64,000 bases of DNA, taken from Xanthomonas sp. XNM01. Lineage in GTDB: Bacteria; Pseudomonadota; Gammaproteobacteria; Xanthomonadales; Xanthomonadaceae. The notes below the pieces were generated by a model. The model was not told the origin of the DNA. It was given only the letters and a program-made list of their open reading frames with translations, and made no database searches. This document shows positions 51,747 through 61,503 of this stretch, piece by piece. Positions within the stretch are counted from its first letter, which is position 1, and each line of letters opens with the position of its first letter. The position numbers and the translations under genes were made by a program. The stretch lies in contig NZ_JACVAP010000001.1 of NCBI RefSeq assembly GCF_014851915.1, forward strand, positions 1,364,001 through 1,428,000, written 5' to 3'.

Positions 51747-52853
51747 TTATCTCCTGCTGACAGTGCCGAGCGCATCCGCGGCGTTGGCCACGGACTGGCC
51801 AGCGACGGTGCCGGCGCGGGCCGCGACCGCGCCGATCGCGGCCACCGCGCGGCCGATCGTCGGGCCGTTGGCGATGGCGGCGATCTTGGCCGCATAGGAA
51901 GGATCGGTCGCATAGCCCGCGTTCTGAAGGGCCTGGGCGAAGCGGCCGACATCGCCGCCGGATTGCAGGGCCTTCTGGTAGCGCGGGTTGTTCTTCAGCA
52001 TCCGCACGTAGTCGGCGAAGCTCTCGGCGGGCGAGGCGTAGGCGCGGAAATCGGCGGTCTCGCGCACCTTGGTCCCGCCGACGTACTCATGGGTGCCGGT
52101 GGTCACGCGCTCGCCCTTCCAGCCGGTGGCCTTGATCCCGAACAGGTTGTTGGCGCTGGCGCCGTCGCCACGCTGGATCTGCCGGCGTCCCCAGCCGGTC
52201 TCCAGCGCGGCCTGCGCCACCAGCGCCTTGGCATCGACGCCGAGCTCGCGCGCGGCCGCCTGGGCGTGGTGCCAGATGCCGGCGACGAAGCGTTCCGGGC
52301 TGCGCGGTGCGAATTCCTCCGCGGCCGCAGCCGCGGTCGCGGCACTCGATGCTGAGGCGGCGGACACGTCCTGCACCGGTGCGATCGCCGCCGGCGCCAT
52401 CAGCCGTTCGACCAGCCGGTCCAGCGGCGAGCTGGCCTGGCCGCCGCCGGGCTCGCGGCCGGCGATCAGGTCCAGCGCCTGCTCGTAGGCGGGCGAGGTT
52501 GCCGCCGCGCCGGCGGCGTCCATCGGCAGCGGCGCGCGCGCGCCGGCGTCCAGGCGGGTATCGAGCGGTGGGCCGTCCTCGCGCCCGCCGCTCTGGCGCG
52601 AGAGCTGGCGCGCGATCATCGGCGCCAGTCCCAGGCCCCTGCCGTCGGTCAGCGCCTTGGCGACCTGCTGGTCGTACATGTCGCGGAACATCTGGTTCTC
52701 GCCCGGAAACAGCGCGTCGCCGAAGCTGGCGTCGCGCATGCTCTTGACCAGCAGCTGGGCGAACTGGCCCTCGAGCTGGCGCGCGACATGGTCGATGCGC
52801 GTGGCATCGGCCTTCGGTGCGGTCAGTTCGAACGAGGGCGGTGCGATGCGCAT
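51747..52853 (-). CDS. flgJ: Rod assembly protein and peptidoglycan hydrolase FlgJ
   Basis: Bifunctional: caps the growing rod and opens the peptidoglycan. 368 residues: rod-binding domain (about 25-85; LLVKSMRDASFGDALFPGE), Ala-rich linker, then a glucosaminidase domain (about 205-340) with the catalytic Glu in LVAQAALETGWGRRQI. Both domains are intact. Overlaps flgI by one base. Confidence 0.95.
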   Translation of the reverse strand: MRIAPPSFELTAPKADATRIDHVARQLEGQFAQLLVKSMRDASFGDALFPGENQMFRDMYDQQVAKALTDGRGLGLAPMIARQLSRQSGGREDGPPLDTRLDAGARAPLPMDAAGAAATSPAYEQALDLIAGREPGGGQASSPLDRLVERLMAPAAIAPVQDVSAASASSAATAAAAAEEFAPRSPERFVAGIWHHAQAAARELGVDAKALVAQAALETGWGRRQIQRGDGASANNLFGIKATGWKGERVTTGTHEYVGGTKVRETADFRAYASPAESFADYVRMLKNNPRYQKALQSGGDVGRFAQALQNAGYATDPSYAAKIAAIANGPTIGRAVAAIGAVAARAGTVAGQSVANAADALGTVSRR

Positions 52854-54010
52854 CAGATCACTTCCAGCTCCGCGCGCAGGGCACCGGCCTGGCGCAGCGC
52901 CTCCAGGATCGCGATCAGGTCGCCGGGCGCGGCGCCGACCTCGTTGACCGCGCGCACGATCTCGTCGAGCGTGGTGCCGCCCTCGAACTTGAACATGCGG
53001 CTGCCCTCCTGCGAGGTGCTGACCGTGGACTGCGGCGCGACGACGGTGTTGCCGCCACCGAACGCGCCGGGCTGGCTGACCGTGGTCTGCTCGGCGATGG
53101 TGACCGTCAGCGAGCCGTGCGCGACCGCGGCCGGCATCACCCGCACCTGGGTACCGATCACCACGGTGCCGGTGCGCGAGTTGACGATGACCTTGGCGGG
53201 CGCGCTCCCGGGGGTCAGTTCCAGGTTTTCGACGCGGGCCAGGAAGCCGATCCGCGCGCCCGGGTCGGTCGGTGCGGCCACCGCCACGGTCACGCCGTCG
53301 ACCGCGCGCGCCACGCCGGGGCCGAACGCGTTCTCCAGCGCCTCGACCATGCGCGACACGGTGGTGAAGTCGTTACGGTTGAGATTGAGGGTGATGTCGC
53401 CGCCGGCGCTGAACACGTCGGGCAGGGCACGTTCGACGGTGGCGCCGTTCGGGATCCGCCCGACGCTGGGCACGTTCACCGAGACCCGCGAGCCGTCGCT
53501 GCCCTGCGCACCGAATCCACCGACCACCAGGTTGCCCTGGGCGATCGCATAGACCTGGCCGTCGGCGCCCTTCAACGGCGCCATCAGCAGCGAGCCGCCG
53601 CGCAGCGAGACCGCGTTGCCGATCGAGGAGACGGTGATGTCGATGGTCTGGCCGGGCTTGGCGAACGGCGGCAGATCGGCATGGATGGCCACGGCCGCGA
53701 CGTTCTTCAGCTGCGGATTGACGTTCGGCGGAACATTGACGCCCAGCTCGCCGAGCATGTTCTTCAGGCTCTGCACGGTGAACGGCGCCTGGCTGGTGCG
53801 GTCGCCGCTGTTGTCCAGGCCGACCACCAGGCCGTAGCCGACCAGTGCGTTGTTGCGCACGCCGCCGACCTGGGCAAGGTCCTTGATGCGCTCGGCATGC
53901 GCGGGCAGGGCGACGGCGCACAGCGCCAGCGTCGCCACGCAGCCCGCGCGGAGGAACGTCCGGGTGAATCGGCGCACGTCGGTGCGCGCGTGCTTGCGCA
54001 GGAGTCGCAT
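52853..54010 (-). CDS. flgI: Flagellar P-ring protein FlgI
   Basis: Periplasmic P ring that acts as a rod bushing. 385 residues: signal peptide about 1-39 (cleavage after LPAHA), then the conserved [20 protein letters not shown] and [23 protein letters not shown] 54010 lies 8 bases past the flgH stop. Normal length after processing. Confidence 0.96.
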   Translation of the reverse strand: MRLLRKHARTDVRRFTRTFLRAGCVATLALCAVALPAHAERIKDLAQVGGVRNNALVGYGLVVGLDNSGDRTSQAPFTVQSLKNMLGELGVNVPPNVNPQLKNVAAVAIHADLPPFAKPGQTIDITVSSIGNAVSLRGGSLLMAPLKGADGQVYAIAQGNLVVGGFGAQGSDGSRVSVNVPSVGRIPNGATVERALPDVFSAGGDITLNLNRNDFTTVSRMVEALENAFGPGVARAVDGVTVAVAAPTDPGARIGFLARVENLELTPGSAPAKVIVNSRTGTVVIGTQVRVMPAAVAHGSLTVTIAEQTTVSQPGAFGGGNTVVAPQSTVSTSQEGSRMFKFEGGTTLDEIVRAVNEVGAAPGDLIAILEALRQAGALRAELEVI

Positions 54011-54018
54011 ACGGGGCC

Positions 54019-54705
54019 TCAGTACGGCATCAGCCGCGAGTTGAAGAAGCGGCCCAGCCAGCCCATCGCATTGGACTGCGCGACCGCGCCGCGACCGCCG
54101 TAGACGATGCGGGCCTCGCCGACCCGGCTGGACGGCACGCTGTTGTCGGTGCCGATGTCGGCCTGGCGCACGATGCCCTGGATCTGGACCAGTTCGTCGC
54201 CCTGGTTCAGGCGCAGGTTCTTCTGCCCCTGGACCACGAGATTGCCGTTGGGCAGCCGCTGGACCACGGTCACCGTCACGCTGCCCTGCAGGCGGTTGCT
54301 CTGCCGGCTCTGGCCCTGGCCGTCGAAGCTGCGCTCGCCGCTGACGGTGGCCGACAGGATGTCGCGGCCGCCGACGGTCACCGGTGCGCCGAGCAGGGTC
54401 GGGGCGGCCATGCCGATCTCGCTGTTCTTGGCCACGTTGGTGCTGGCCGAGGTCTGCGCGGTGGTCGACTCGACCAGGTTGATGGTCAGCATGTCGCCGA
54501 CGTCGCGCGCGATGCGGTCGGTGTACAGCGACAGGCCCGGGCCGGTCTGGTAGATCGCGCCCGGCGTGGCCGGGGCGCTGGCGACCATGACCGGCACCAC
54601 CGGCGCCATCGCCGGATACGGACGCACGTCGCCGGCGGCGACGCAGCCGGTCAGCAGCGCCGCGATGGCGGCGGTGGGGAGGAACATCGAGGGGCGGCTG
54701 CCCAT
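54019..54705 (-). CDS. flgH: Flagellar L-ring lipoprotein FlgH
   Basis: Outer-membrane L ring. 228 residues; lipoprotein signal peptide with lipobox LLTGC (Cys21), then a conserved FlgH domain ([48 protein letters not shown]). ATG 54705 has GGAG 9 bases upstream; ATG 54720 is possible but lacks a ribosome site. Gap of 28 bases from flgG. Confidence 0.95.
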   Translation of the reverse strand: MGSRPSMFLPTAAIAALLTGCVAAGDVRPYPAMAPVVPVMVASAPATPGAIYQTGPGLSLYTDRIARDVGDMLTINLVESTTAQTSASTNVAKNSEIGMAAPTLLGAPVTVGGRDILSATVSGERSFDGQGQSRQSNRLQGSVTVTVVQRLPNGNLVVQGQKNLRLNQGDELVQIQGIVRQADIGTDNSVPSSRVGEARIVYGGRGAVAQSNAMGWLGRFFNSRLMPY

Positions 54706-54733
54706 GGCCGGAATCTCCATCGTCGTGCGCGGA

Positions 54734-55519
54734 TCAGACGTTGTTGTTGAGGTAGCCCAGCATCTGGTCGGTGGTCGAGATCGCCTTGGCGTTCATCTCG
54801 TAGGCGCGCTGGGTCTCGATCATGCTGACCAGCTCCTCGACCACGTTCACGTTGCTGCCTTCCAGCGCGCCCTGTTCGACCAGGCCCAGGCCATTGAGGC
54901 CGGGCGTGCCGTTCTGGGCCGGGCCGCTGGCGGCGGTTTCCTGGTACAGGTTCTCGCCGCGTGCCTGCAGGCCGGCCGGATTGATGAAATCCGAGACGGT
55001 GAGCGCGCCGATCTCGACCAGATCGGCCTGGCCGGCGACCTTGACGCTGATCGTGCCGTCGGTGCCGATGGTCATCGACTCCACGCCCTCGGGAATCTGG
55101 ATGCCAGGCTGCACGGGGTAGCCGCTGCTGGTGACCATCTCGCCCTGCGCGTTGCGCTGGAAGCTGCCGTCGCGCGTGTAGGCCGAGGTGCCATCGGGCA
55201 TCAGCACTTCGAAGAAGCCGCGGCCGTTGATCATCACGTCCATCGCGCGGCCGGTCTGCTGCGGATTGCCCTGCTGGAAGTCCTTGGACGTGGAGACCAC
55301 GCGCACGCCGGTACCGAGCTGGAGGCCGGAGGGCAGCTGGGTCTGCTGCGAGCTGGCGCCGCCGGGCTGGCGCAGCTGCTGGTACAGCAGGTCCTCGAAG
55401 TTGGCGCGGTCGCGCTTGAAACCGGTGGTGTTGGTGTTGGCCAGGTTGTTGGACACCACCGTCATGCGGGTCTGCTGCGCATCCAGCCCGGTCTTGGCGA
55501 CCCAGAGAGCCTGATTCAT
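54734..55519 (-). CDS. flgG: Flagellar distal rod protein FlgG
   Basis: Distal rod subunit. 261 residues, with rod-type N-terminus ([40 protein letters not shown]) and C-terminal [20 protein letters not shown]. The start ATG 55519 is fixed by homology and by a sigma-54 promoter upstream; the longer frame from 55771 crosses that promoter. Heads flgG-flgH-flgI-flgJ-flgK-flgL. Confidence 0.97.
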   Translation of the reverse strand: MNQALWVAKTGLDAQQTRMTVVSNNLANTNTTGFKRDRANFEDLLYQQLRQPGGASSQQTQLPSGLQLGTGVRVVSTSKDFQQGNPQQTGRAMDVMINGRGFFEVLMPDGTSAYTRDGSFQRNAQGEMVTSSGYPVQPGIQIPEGVESMTIGTDGTISVKVAGQADLVEIGALTVSDFINPAGLQARGENLYQETAASGPAQNGTPGLNGLGLVEQGALEGSNVNVVEELVSMIETQRAYEMNAKAISTTDQMLGYLNNNV

Positions 55520-55561
55520 GGCGCGGTACCTCGGAATTCTCGGAGTGACGTCAGGTGCAAT

Positions 55562-55576
55562 GCATGCGGCGTGCCA
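55562..55576 (-). promoter_or_regulatory. Sigma-54 promoter of the flgG operon
   Basis: TGGCACGCCGCATGC on the minus strand; consensus -24 with GG/GC at exact spacing. Predicted leader about 31 bases. The rest of the flgF-flgG gap (55520-55767) holds no gene. Confidence 0.88.
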
Positions 55577-55767
55577 GAACCGCGGGGGCGTCCTGCAATG
55601 GCGGGCTACCAGCCTGAATCCTGAACCGGCATCGGGCGGCGCCATACGCCGTGGCCGCAGCGACGGCCAGCCCGATGCCTGCGCCCCTCCCAGCCACGAC
55701 CCGACCGCGCCCGACGCGGGGCGATCGACATGCGATGCGGTGATGTGGCGGCGCCGGCCGCCCGGAC

Positions 55768-56517
55768 TCAACCGCCCAGGCGCAGCAGCGTGTTGGCGGA
55801 CTGGGCGTTCTCGTCGCCGTGCTTGATGACCTTGACCTGCATTTCGAACTGGCGCTGCAGCTGGATCATCTGCACCAGCGCACCGGCGGCATCGACGTTG
55901 CTTTCCTCGAGCGCTCCGGACGTCAGCACGTTGCCCGGCGCCTGGGCCAGCGGCTGGTTCGGATCGACATTGCGCATCAACCCGTCCGCACCGCGGCCGA
56001 GCTGCTGCTGTCCGGCCTGGACCACGCGCAGGCGACCGATGATGGCCAGCGTCTGCGGGCCTTCGCCCAGCGGCACGATCGACAGTGTGCCGTCCTGGCC
56101 GATCTCCAGCGACTGGTGGGGGGGCAGGGCGATCGGATTGCCCTGTTCGTCGAGCAGTTGACGTCCGCCGGCGGTGACCAGCTGCCCGTTGGGCGTCAGC
56201 GACAGATTGCCGGCGCGGGTGTAGGCCTCGCTGCCGTCGGGGGCCTGGACCGCCAGCCAGCGGTCGGGGCGCAGCGACACGTCCAGCGTGTTGCCGGTCA
56301 CCCGCAGCGCGCCGTCGCGGTTGTCGAAACCCTGGTCCACATGCAGCGCATCGATCCGCGAGCGGTGGCCGGGACCGTTGATCGGGAAGGCCTCGGTGTT
56401 GGACAGCACCGCCTTGAAGCCCGCGGTATCGGCGTTGGCCAGGTTGTGCGACACGCTGGCCTGGGCCTGCAGGGAGGCGCGGGCGCCGGTCATCGCGACG
56501 TAGAGGGCTTTGTCCAT
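55768..56517 (-). CDS. flgF: Flagellar proximal rod protein FlgF
   Basis: Proximal rod subunit. 249 residues, rod-type N-terminus ([33 protein letters not shown]) and C-terminal [20 protein letters not shown]. Last gene of the flgB-flgF operon; a 9-bp dyad at 56548-56567 lies in the 65-base flgE-flgF gap. Confidence 0.95.
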   Translation of the reverse strand: MDKALYVAMTGARASLQAQASVSHNLANADTAGFKAVLSNTEAFPINGPGHRSRIDALHVDQGFDNRDGALRVTGNTLDVSLRPDRWLAVQAPDGSEAYTRAGNLSLTPNGQLVTAGGRQLLDEQGNPIALPPHQSLEIGQDGTLSIVPLGEGPQTLAIIGRLRVVQAGQQQLGRGADGLMRNVDPNQPLAQAPGNVLTSGALEESNVDAAGALVQMIQLQRQFEMQVKVIKHGDENAQSANTLLRLGG

Positions 56518-56582
56518 GCAGGTCGTCCTTCAGCGGCTCCGGCGGAGCGGGCGCGCTGGCGCGCCCGTCCGCGGCGGGCTCA

Positions 56583-57806
56583 TCAGCGGATGTTGATCAC
56601 CGTCTGGGTGGCCTGGTCCTGGGTGGAGATCATCTGCGCGTTGGCCTGGAAGTTGCGCTGCGCGACGATCATGTTCACCAGCTGCTCGGTCAGGTCGACC
56701 GTTGACGATTCCAGCGAACCGGCGGCGATCTGGCCGAAGTCCGAGCTGTCCGGCGCACCGGTGCGCGGCGTGCCGGAGGTGTAGGTGTGCGCCCACATGT
56801 TGTTGCCCTGCGGCTGCAGGCCCTGTGGATTGATGAAGGTGGTCAGCGCGATCTGTCCCAGGGCCTGGTCGTTGCCGTTGGAATAGCGCGCGTACACCAC
56901 GCCGTCGCTGGCGATGCTGATCTCGTCCAGCTTGCCGCTGGCGAAGCCGTCCTGGTCGACGTTGCGCAGCGCGAAGCGTTCGCCGTACTGGGCCGTGCCG
57001 GTGATGTTCGCGGTCAGCGTCATCGGGCCCGCGCCGCTGGTCGGGGTGAACGGGTCGAGCGTGATCTGGCCGTTCGCCGGCTCCTCCAGCACGCCGGTGT
57101 CGGAGAAACGGACCGTGTCCGGGCCGCCGACCGAGGTGCCGTCGATGTAGCTGTACATCTGCCACTCGTTCGGGTTGGCCGTCTTGACGAAGTACGAGGT
57201 CTGCGTGTGGCTGACGCCCAGCGAGTCGTAGACGTTCAGGCCGCCGGTGGTGTGGTTGTAGCTGGTCGGGTCGGTTGGCGAGAAGGTGGTGGTGACCGGT
57301 ACCGAAGCGTTGGCCGGCAGGGTCGATTCCAGCAGCACGTTGGCGCTGGCCTGCGGCGGGCTGTCGGTGGTGATCAGGCGCAGGTCGGTGAGCCGCCCGA
57401 TGTCGAAGCCGTTGCCGGTGGCATTGGGCGCATAGACCTGCAGGCGTGCGCCGTCGGGCGTGCCGATGAAGCCCTGCTGGTCGCGCTGGAAGTTGCCGGC
57501 GCGGGTGTAGAACGTCGAGCCGTTCTTGGTCACGGTGAAGAAGCCTTCGCCGTCGATGGCGACGTCCAGGCTGCGGCCGGTCGGCTCGATGTTGCCCTGC
57601 GAGAACTGCTGGGCGACGTTGCTGACCTTGACGCCGGAGCCGACCGCGTTGCGCGCCAGGCCGTAGCTGGTCGAGGAGAACAGGGTGGCGAACTCCGCGC
57701 GCGACTCCTTGAAGCCGGTGGTGTTGGAGTTGGCGATGTTGTTGGCGGTGGCATTCAGGTCGGCATTGGCCGCGTTGATGCCGGACAGCGAGGTGTTGAA
57801 GCTCAT
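56583..57806 (-). CDS. flgE: Flagellar hook protein FlgE
   Basis: Hook subunit, the universal joint. 407 residues: [20 protein letters not shown] and [20 protein letters not shown] at the N-terminus, variable D1/D2 domains, and C-terminal [23 protein letters not shown] 57806 has GGAG 9 bases upstream. 37 bases after flgD. Confidence 0.96.
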   Translation of the reverse strand: MSFNTSLSGINAANADLNATANNIANSNTTGFKESRAEFATLFSSTSYGLARNAVGSGVKVSNVAQQFSQGNIEPTGRSLDVAIDGEGFFTVTKNGSTFYTRAGNFQRDQQGFIGTPDGARLQVYAPNATGNGFDIGRLTDLRLITTDSPPQASANVLLESTLPANASVPVTTTFSPTDPTSYNHTTGGLNVYDSLGVSHTQTSYFVKTANPNEWQMYSYIDGTSVGGPDTVRFSDTGVLEEPANGQITLDPFTPTSGAGPMTLTANITGTAQYGERFALRNVDQDGFASGKLDEISIASDGVVYARYSNGNDQALGQIALTTFINPQGLQPQGNNMWAHTYTSGTPRTGAPDSSDFGQIAAGSLESSTVDLTEQLVNMIVAQRNFQANAQMISTQDQATQTVINIR

Positions 57807-57843
57807 TGCGGACTCCTGTGGACGTCGTGCGTGGGTCGGGGCA

Positions 57844-58512
57844 TCAGCCGATGCGGAGGACGTACTCGAGCGGTGCGGTGCCCAGGCCGGGCAGGTTCAG
57901 GTACAGGCCATCCGAACCGATGGTCACGCTCTCCACCTTGCCCTTGACGTAGGTATCGAGCTGCTTGTTGGTCGTGCCCTGGCCGTTGTAGGTGGCGGTG
58001 ATGGCATAGGCGCCGTCGGGCAGGCGGTTGCCGCTGTCGTCGGTGCCGTCCCAGCTGAAGGCGGCTTCGCCCGCGCGCTCGGTGGTGACCACCAGCTCGC
58101 GTACCTTCTGGCCGTTGGCGTCCTTGATCTCGAACACCACGCTGCCGGCGCCTGGCGCGGCGACCACGCCGCTGGCACCGCCTTCGCCGTCCAGCGAGAC
58201 CTTGGGCGAGGGCACCAGCACGTTGTGCCCGACCAGGCTGGCGCCGCGCAGGAACTGGTCGGCATTGAGCGATTCGGAGAAGCCGGTGACCTGCTTGCTG
58301 AGGTCCTGGATGCCCTGCACGGTCGAGAACTGCGCAAGCTGTCCGAGGAACGCGCTGTTCTCCATCGGCTTGAGCGGATCCTGGTGCTGCAGCTGGGTGG
58401 TCATCAGGCGCAGGAAGTCGGCCTGGCCCAGCGCCTCCTCCTTCTTCGCGCTGGCCTGGCCGGACCCGTTCAGGCCCAGGCTGGTGTAGAGGTCGTTGCC
58501 GATCGTGCTCAT
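57844..58512 (-). CDS. flgD: Hook scaffolding protein FlgD
   Basis: Hook cap that guides FlgE assembly. 222 residues: N-terminal region with LGQADFLRLMTTQLQHQDPL and PMENSAFLGQLAQFSTVQGI, then Ig/FlgD-type fold (SWDGTDDSGNRLPDGAYAIT). Normal family length. 11 bases after flgC. Confidence 0.95.
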   Translation of the reverse strand: MSTIGNDLYTSLGLNGSGQASAKKEEALGQADFLRLMTTQLQHQDPLKPMENSAFLGQLAQFSTVQGIQDLSKQVTGFSESLNADQFLRGASLVGHNVLVPSPKVSLDGEGGASGVVAAPGAGSVVFEIKDANGQKVRELVVTTERAGEAAFSWDGTDDSGNRLPDGAYAITATYNGQGTTNKQLDTYVKGKVESVTIGSDGLYLNLPGLGTAPLEYVLRIG

Positions 58513-58523
58513 ACGGGTCTCCG

Positions 58524-58931
58524 TCAGCGGCCCATGGTCAGGGTGGCCATGGCCAGCTCCTTGGCCGTGTTGATGACCTCCACGCCAGCCTGGTAGCTGC
58601 GGGAGGCCGAGATCAGGTTGACCATCTGCGCCACCGGATCCACGTCGGGCGCGAACACGTAGCCGTCGCCGTCGGCCAGCGGATGGCCTGGCTCGTAGCG
58701 GCGGATCGGTGGCGCCTCGCTCTGGCTGACCTCGCGCACGCGCACGCCGGTGAGCGACGGATCGGTGCGGCTGGGCTGGGCCTGGAACAGCGGCTCGATG
58801 GGCTTGTAGACGGCCTCGGCCGAGCCGGCCACCGAATCGGCGTTGGCCAGGTTGCTGGCGATGGTGCTCATGCGCACCGACTGGGCCTGCAGGCCGGAGC
58901 CGGCGACATCGAAGATGGGAAGGTTGCTCAT
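58524..58931 (-). CDS. flgC: Flagellar rod protein FlgC
   Basis: Proximal rod subunit. 135 residues; ASNLANADSVAGSAEAVYK near the N-terminus, PDVDPVAQMVNLISASRSYQ at the C-terminus. 3 bases after flgB. Confidence 0.96.
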   Translation of the reverse strand: MSNLPIFDVAGSGLQAQSVRMSTIASNLANADSVAGSAEAVYKPIEPLFQAQPSRTDPSLTGVRVREVSQSEAPPIRRYEPGHPLADGDGYVFAPDVDPVAQMVNLISASRSYQAGVEVINTAKELAMATLTMGR

Positions 58932-58934
58932 GGC

Positions 58935-59330
58935 TTACTGGCCCGTGATGGCGGTGAGCATGCTGCGCACCTTGGATTCGACGAAGCTCAGCGACGCGCG
59001 GTACTCCAGCGCGGCGCGGCCGTAGGCGGCGCGCTCCATGTCCGGATCGACGGTATTGCCGTCCAGGCTGGGCTGGGCGGCCTGGCGGGTGATCTCGAAC
59101 GGGGCGGCACCGACGGCGATCGCATCGGACAGATGCCGCTCGTGGGTGGTCTGCATCGGCCCGGGCTTGCCGGAGGCGGCGTTCAGGGCCGCGTCGAAGT
59201 CCAGGTCGCGGGCCTGGTAGCCGGGGGTATCGACGTTCGCCAGGTTGCTGGCGATCAGCTTCATCCGCTGCTCGCGCAACGGCAGGGCATCGGCGTGGAC
59301 GCCGAAATGCGACTTGATCGGATCGAACAT
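58935..59330 (-). CDS. flgB: Flagellar rod protein FlgB
   Basis: Proximal rod subunit. 131 residues; KLIASNLANVDTPGYQARDL motif and C-terminal RAALEYRASLSFVESKVRSM. Heads flgB-flgC-flgD-flgE-flgF, driven by a perfect sigma-54 promoter. Confidence 0.96.
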   Translation of the reverse strand: MFDPIKSHFGVHADALPLREQRMKLIASNLANVDTPGYQARDLDFDAALNAASGKPGPMQTTHERHLSDAIAVGAAPFEITRQAAQPSLDGNTVDPDMERAAYGRAALEYRASLSFVESKVRSMLTAITGQ

Positions 59331-59364
59331 GGCTGCCTCCGGACGGACCGTTGCCCGGACAGAG

Positions 59365-59379
59365 GCAAGCGGCGTGCCA
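59365..59379 (-). promoter_or_regulatory. Sigma-54 promoter of the flgB operon
   Basis: TGGCACGCCGCTTGC on the minus strand, identical to the flhB and flgA elements. Predicted leader about 23 bases. Confidence 0.93.
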
Positions 59380-59409
59380 GAACGGCCGCCACGGGGCGGG
59401 GATGCACCC

Positions 59410-60363
59410 TCAGGCGTAGCGCGAGGCGACCTCGCGCAGGCGCGCCAGCACGTGGTCGGCCAGCTCGTGCGGGCTGTACTTGGCCACGAAGGCGTTCGCG
59501 CCGACCCGCTCCACCATGGCGTTGTTGAACACGCCCGACAGCGAGGTATGCAGCAGCACGTACAGTCCGGACAGGCCCGGGTGGCGACGGATTTCCGTCG
59601 TCAGCGTGTAGCCGTCCATCGCCGGCATCTCGATGTCGGAGATGACCATCGCATAGCGCTCGGCCGGATCCTCGCCGCCGGCATGCACCTGCAAGAGGTG
59701 GTCCAGCGCCTGGCGGCCGTCCGAGAGCAGGGTGACGCCGACGCCGAGCTGGTCGAGCACGCTGCGGATCTGCTGGCGGGCCACCCGCGAGTCGTCGACC
59801 ACCAGCACCTGCAGCGGCGGGGTATCGGTGGGCAACGCCATTTCCGGGGCCAGGGTCGCGTCCATCCGCGCCTGGGTGATGTCGGCCAGCACGCTCTCGA
59901 CGTCGATCACCTGGATCAGCTCGCCCTGGAAGCGGGTCACCGCGGTCAGGTAGCTGGCCTGGGCGCCGAGGTCCGGCGGCGGGTGGATGTCCTCCACCGC
60001 GATGTTGACGATGCGTTCCACGTCGCTGACCAGGAAGCCCTGGACCGACCGGTTGAACTCGGTCACCACCAGATAGTCGGTGCCGTGGCCGTCGTCGTGG
60101 TCCGAGTCGCGCTCGGGGTGGCCGATCGCCACGCCGAGGTCGAGCACCGGCACCGAACGGCCGCGCACGTCGGCGGCACCGGCGAACTGCGAGGGCAGGC
60201 CGGGCAGCTGGAACAGCGGCGGACGGCGCAGCACTTCCTGCACCTTGAAGACGTTCACGCCAAAAAGCTGACGGCCGCCGAGCCGGAACAGCAGCAGGGC
60301 GAGACGGTTGTGGCCGGCGAGCCGGGTCCGCTGGTCGATGCGGTTGAGCAGGTTGTGCGACAT
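59410..60363 (-). CDS. cheV: Chemotaxis coupling protein CheV (CheW-REC)
   Basis: Receptor-kinase coupling protein with an adaptation receiver. 317 residues: CheW-like domain (about 20-165; FGVNVFKVQEVLRRP, VRGRSVPVLDLGVAIG) and a C-terminal receiver (about 185-312) with VVDDSRVARQQIRS, phosphoacceptor in VISDIEMPAMDGYTL and VAKYSP. ATG 60363 is set by homology; the frame upstream crosses flgA. The FliA -10 ends 7 bases before the ATG with no ribosome site, so the message is likely leaderless. Divergent from flgA. Confidence 0.95.
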   Translation of the reverse strand: MSHNLLNRIDQRTRLAGHNRLALLLFRLGGRQLFGVNVFKVQEVLRRPPLFQLPGLPSQFAGAADVRGRSVPVLDLGVAIGHPERDSDHDDGHGTDYLVVTEFNRSVQGFLVSDVERIVNIAVEDIHPPPDLGAQASYLTAVTRFQGELIQVIDVESVLADITQARMDATLAPEMALPTDTPPLQVLVVDDSRVARQQIRSVLDQLGVGVTLLSDGRQALDHLLQVHAGGEDPAERYAMVISDIEMPAMDGYTLTTEIRRHPGLSGLYVLLHTSLSGVFNNAMVERVGANAFVAKYSPHELADHVLARLREVASRYA

Positions 60364-60370
60364 GCAGCGT

Positions 60371-60397
60371 GTATCGGCGCCCGCGGCCGGCTCTTGA
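60371..60397 (-). promoter_or_regulatory. FliA (sigma-28) promoter of cheV
   Basis: TCAAGAGC-N11-GCCGATAC on the minus strand. Predicted +1 is about 60364, next to the cheV ATG at 60363. Confidence 0.83.
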
Positions 60398-60408
60398 GGG
60401 CCGCCGAC

Positions 60409-60423
60409 TGGCACGCCGCTTGC
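60409..60423 (+). promoter_or_regulatory. Sigma-54 promoter of flgA
   Basis: TGGCACGCCGCTTGC on the plus strand, a perfect element. Predicted leader about 23 bases. It lies 11 bases from the back-to-back FliA promoter of cheV. Confidence 0.93.
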
Positions 60424-60457
60424 ACATCCGCCAGCGAGTCCGCCCCGCGAGGCCGCC

Positions 60458-61099
60458 ATGGCACGAATCCTCCTCATGTTCCTGTGTGCGCTGCCGCTGT
60501 CAGTGCAGGCGTCGACGTTCCAGCCGGTCGAGAGCATCCGCGCCGCGGCACTGGCGACGCTGCCGGCCGGCACCGACGCGGAGGCCACGCTCGATCCCGC
60601 CCTGCGGATGCCGATGTGCGCCACCGCGCTGGAGGCCAGGCAGAGCGCGGCGGCGACGGTCGAAGTGGCCTGTCCTTCGGGCTGGCGCCTGTTCGTTCCG
60701 GTCAAGGTCCGGCGCAGCCAGGAGGTGCTGGTGCTGACCCGCGGCATCCAGGCCGGCCAGCCGGTGACCAGCGACGCCCTGCGGGTGGAAACCCGCGACG
60801 CCGGGCGCATCGCCGGCGCCGCGCTGAGCTCGCCGGAGGAAGCCACCGGCCGTGTCGCCCGGCGTACACTGCTGGCCGGCGCGGTGCTGGGCGCCGGCGA
60901 TCTGGCCGCCCCGAGGACGGTCCGGCGGGGCGACACGGTCGCCCTGGTGTCCCGGCGCGGCGGGGTCGAGGTCCGGGTTGCCGGCCGCGCCCTGGGCGAT
61001 GCCGGCGAGGACGAACGGGTCTCGGTGGAGAACCTGTCCTCGCGGCGGGTCATGCAGGGCCGGGTCGGCAGCGGCGGCGAGGTCTGGGTGAGCCGCTAG
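60458..61099 (+). CDS. flgA: P-ring assembly chaperone FlgA
   Basis: Periplasmic chaperone for FlgI. 213 residues: signal peptide about 1-18 (LPLSVQA then STF), then SAF-like and C-terminal FlgA domains (VLTRGIQAGQPVTSDALRVE, ATGRVARRTLLAGAVLGAGD). ATG 60458. First of the plus-strand genes, divergent from cheV, in normal order before flgM. Confidence 0.94.
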   Translation: MARILLMFLCALPLSVQASTFQPVESIRAAALATLPAGTDAEATLDPALRMPMCATALEARQSAAATVEVACPSGWRLFVPVKVRRSQEVLVLTRGIQAGQPVTSDALRVETRDAGRIAGAALSSPEEATGRVARRTLLAGAVLGAGDLAAPRTVRRGDTVALVSRRGGVEVRVAGRALGDAGEDERVSVENLSSRRVMQGRVGSGGEVWVSR

Positions 61100-61133
61100 C
61101 AGCACCGCATGAAATCTTTTTGACCCGCCCCCC

Positions 61134-61161
61134 TAAAGTTTCCCGGGACAGGCGCCGATAG
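61134..61161 (+). promoter_or_regulatory. FliA (sigma-28) promoter of flgM-flgN
   Basis: TAAAGTTT-N12-GCCGATAG on the plus strand: the best -35 in the window, with one extra spacer base. Predicted leader about 25 bases to flgM. Confidence 0.83.
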
Positions 61162-61192
61162 TGTCAGCGTCCCAAGAAGGACTCATCAGACC

Positions 61193-61501
61193 ATGAGCCA
61201 GAAAATCGAAGGCAACCAGCCCCCCGCCGTGCGTACCACCGGCCCCGTCGGCAACCGCGTCGCCCCCGCCGGCGGCGAGCGTTCGCGTCCGGTCGAGGCC
61301 AGCGCGGCCACCGACAGCGTCCGCCTGACCGGCGAGGCGACCAGCCTGCAGGCGATCCAGCGCGAGCTGGCCGCGGCCCCGGCCGTCGACGTCAAGCGCG
61401 TCGAAGCGGTCAAGCAGGCGCTCGAATCGGGCAGCTACCGGATCGATCCCGATCGGATCGCCGGGCGCATGCTCGAGATGGATCGCCAGCTGGGCGGCTG
61501 A
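61193..61501 (+). CDS. flgM: Anti-sigma-28 factor FlgM
   Basis: Holds FliA until the hook is finished, then is exported. 102 residues: disordered N-terminal half (PAVRTTGPVGNRVAPAGGER) and FliA-binding C-terminal helices (KRVEAVKQALESGSYRIDPD, RIAGRMLEMDRQL). Normal length. A FliA promoter upstream would give feedback. flgN follows after 2 bases. Confidence 0.95.
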   Translation: MSQKIEGNQPPAVRTTGPVGNRVAPAGGERSRPVEASAATDSVRLTGEATSLQAIQRELAAAPAVDVKRVEAVKQALESGSYRIDPDRIAGRMLEMDRQLGG

Positions 61502-61503
61502 AC

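Noticed and set aside
56426-56452. GTATCGGC inside flgF as another FliA promoter
   Set aside because: The -35 position does not match and no gene start lies suitably downstream.
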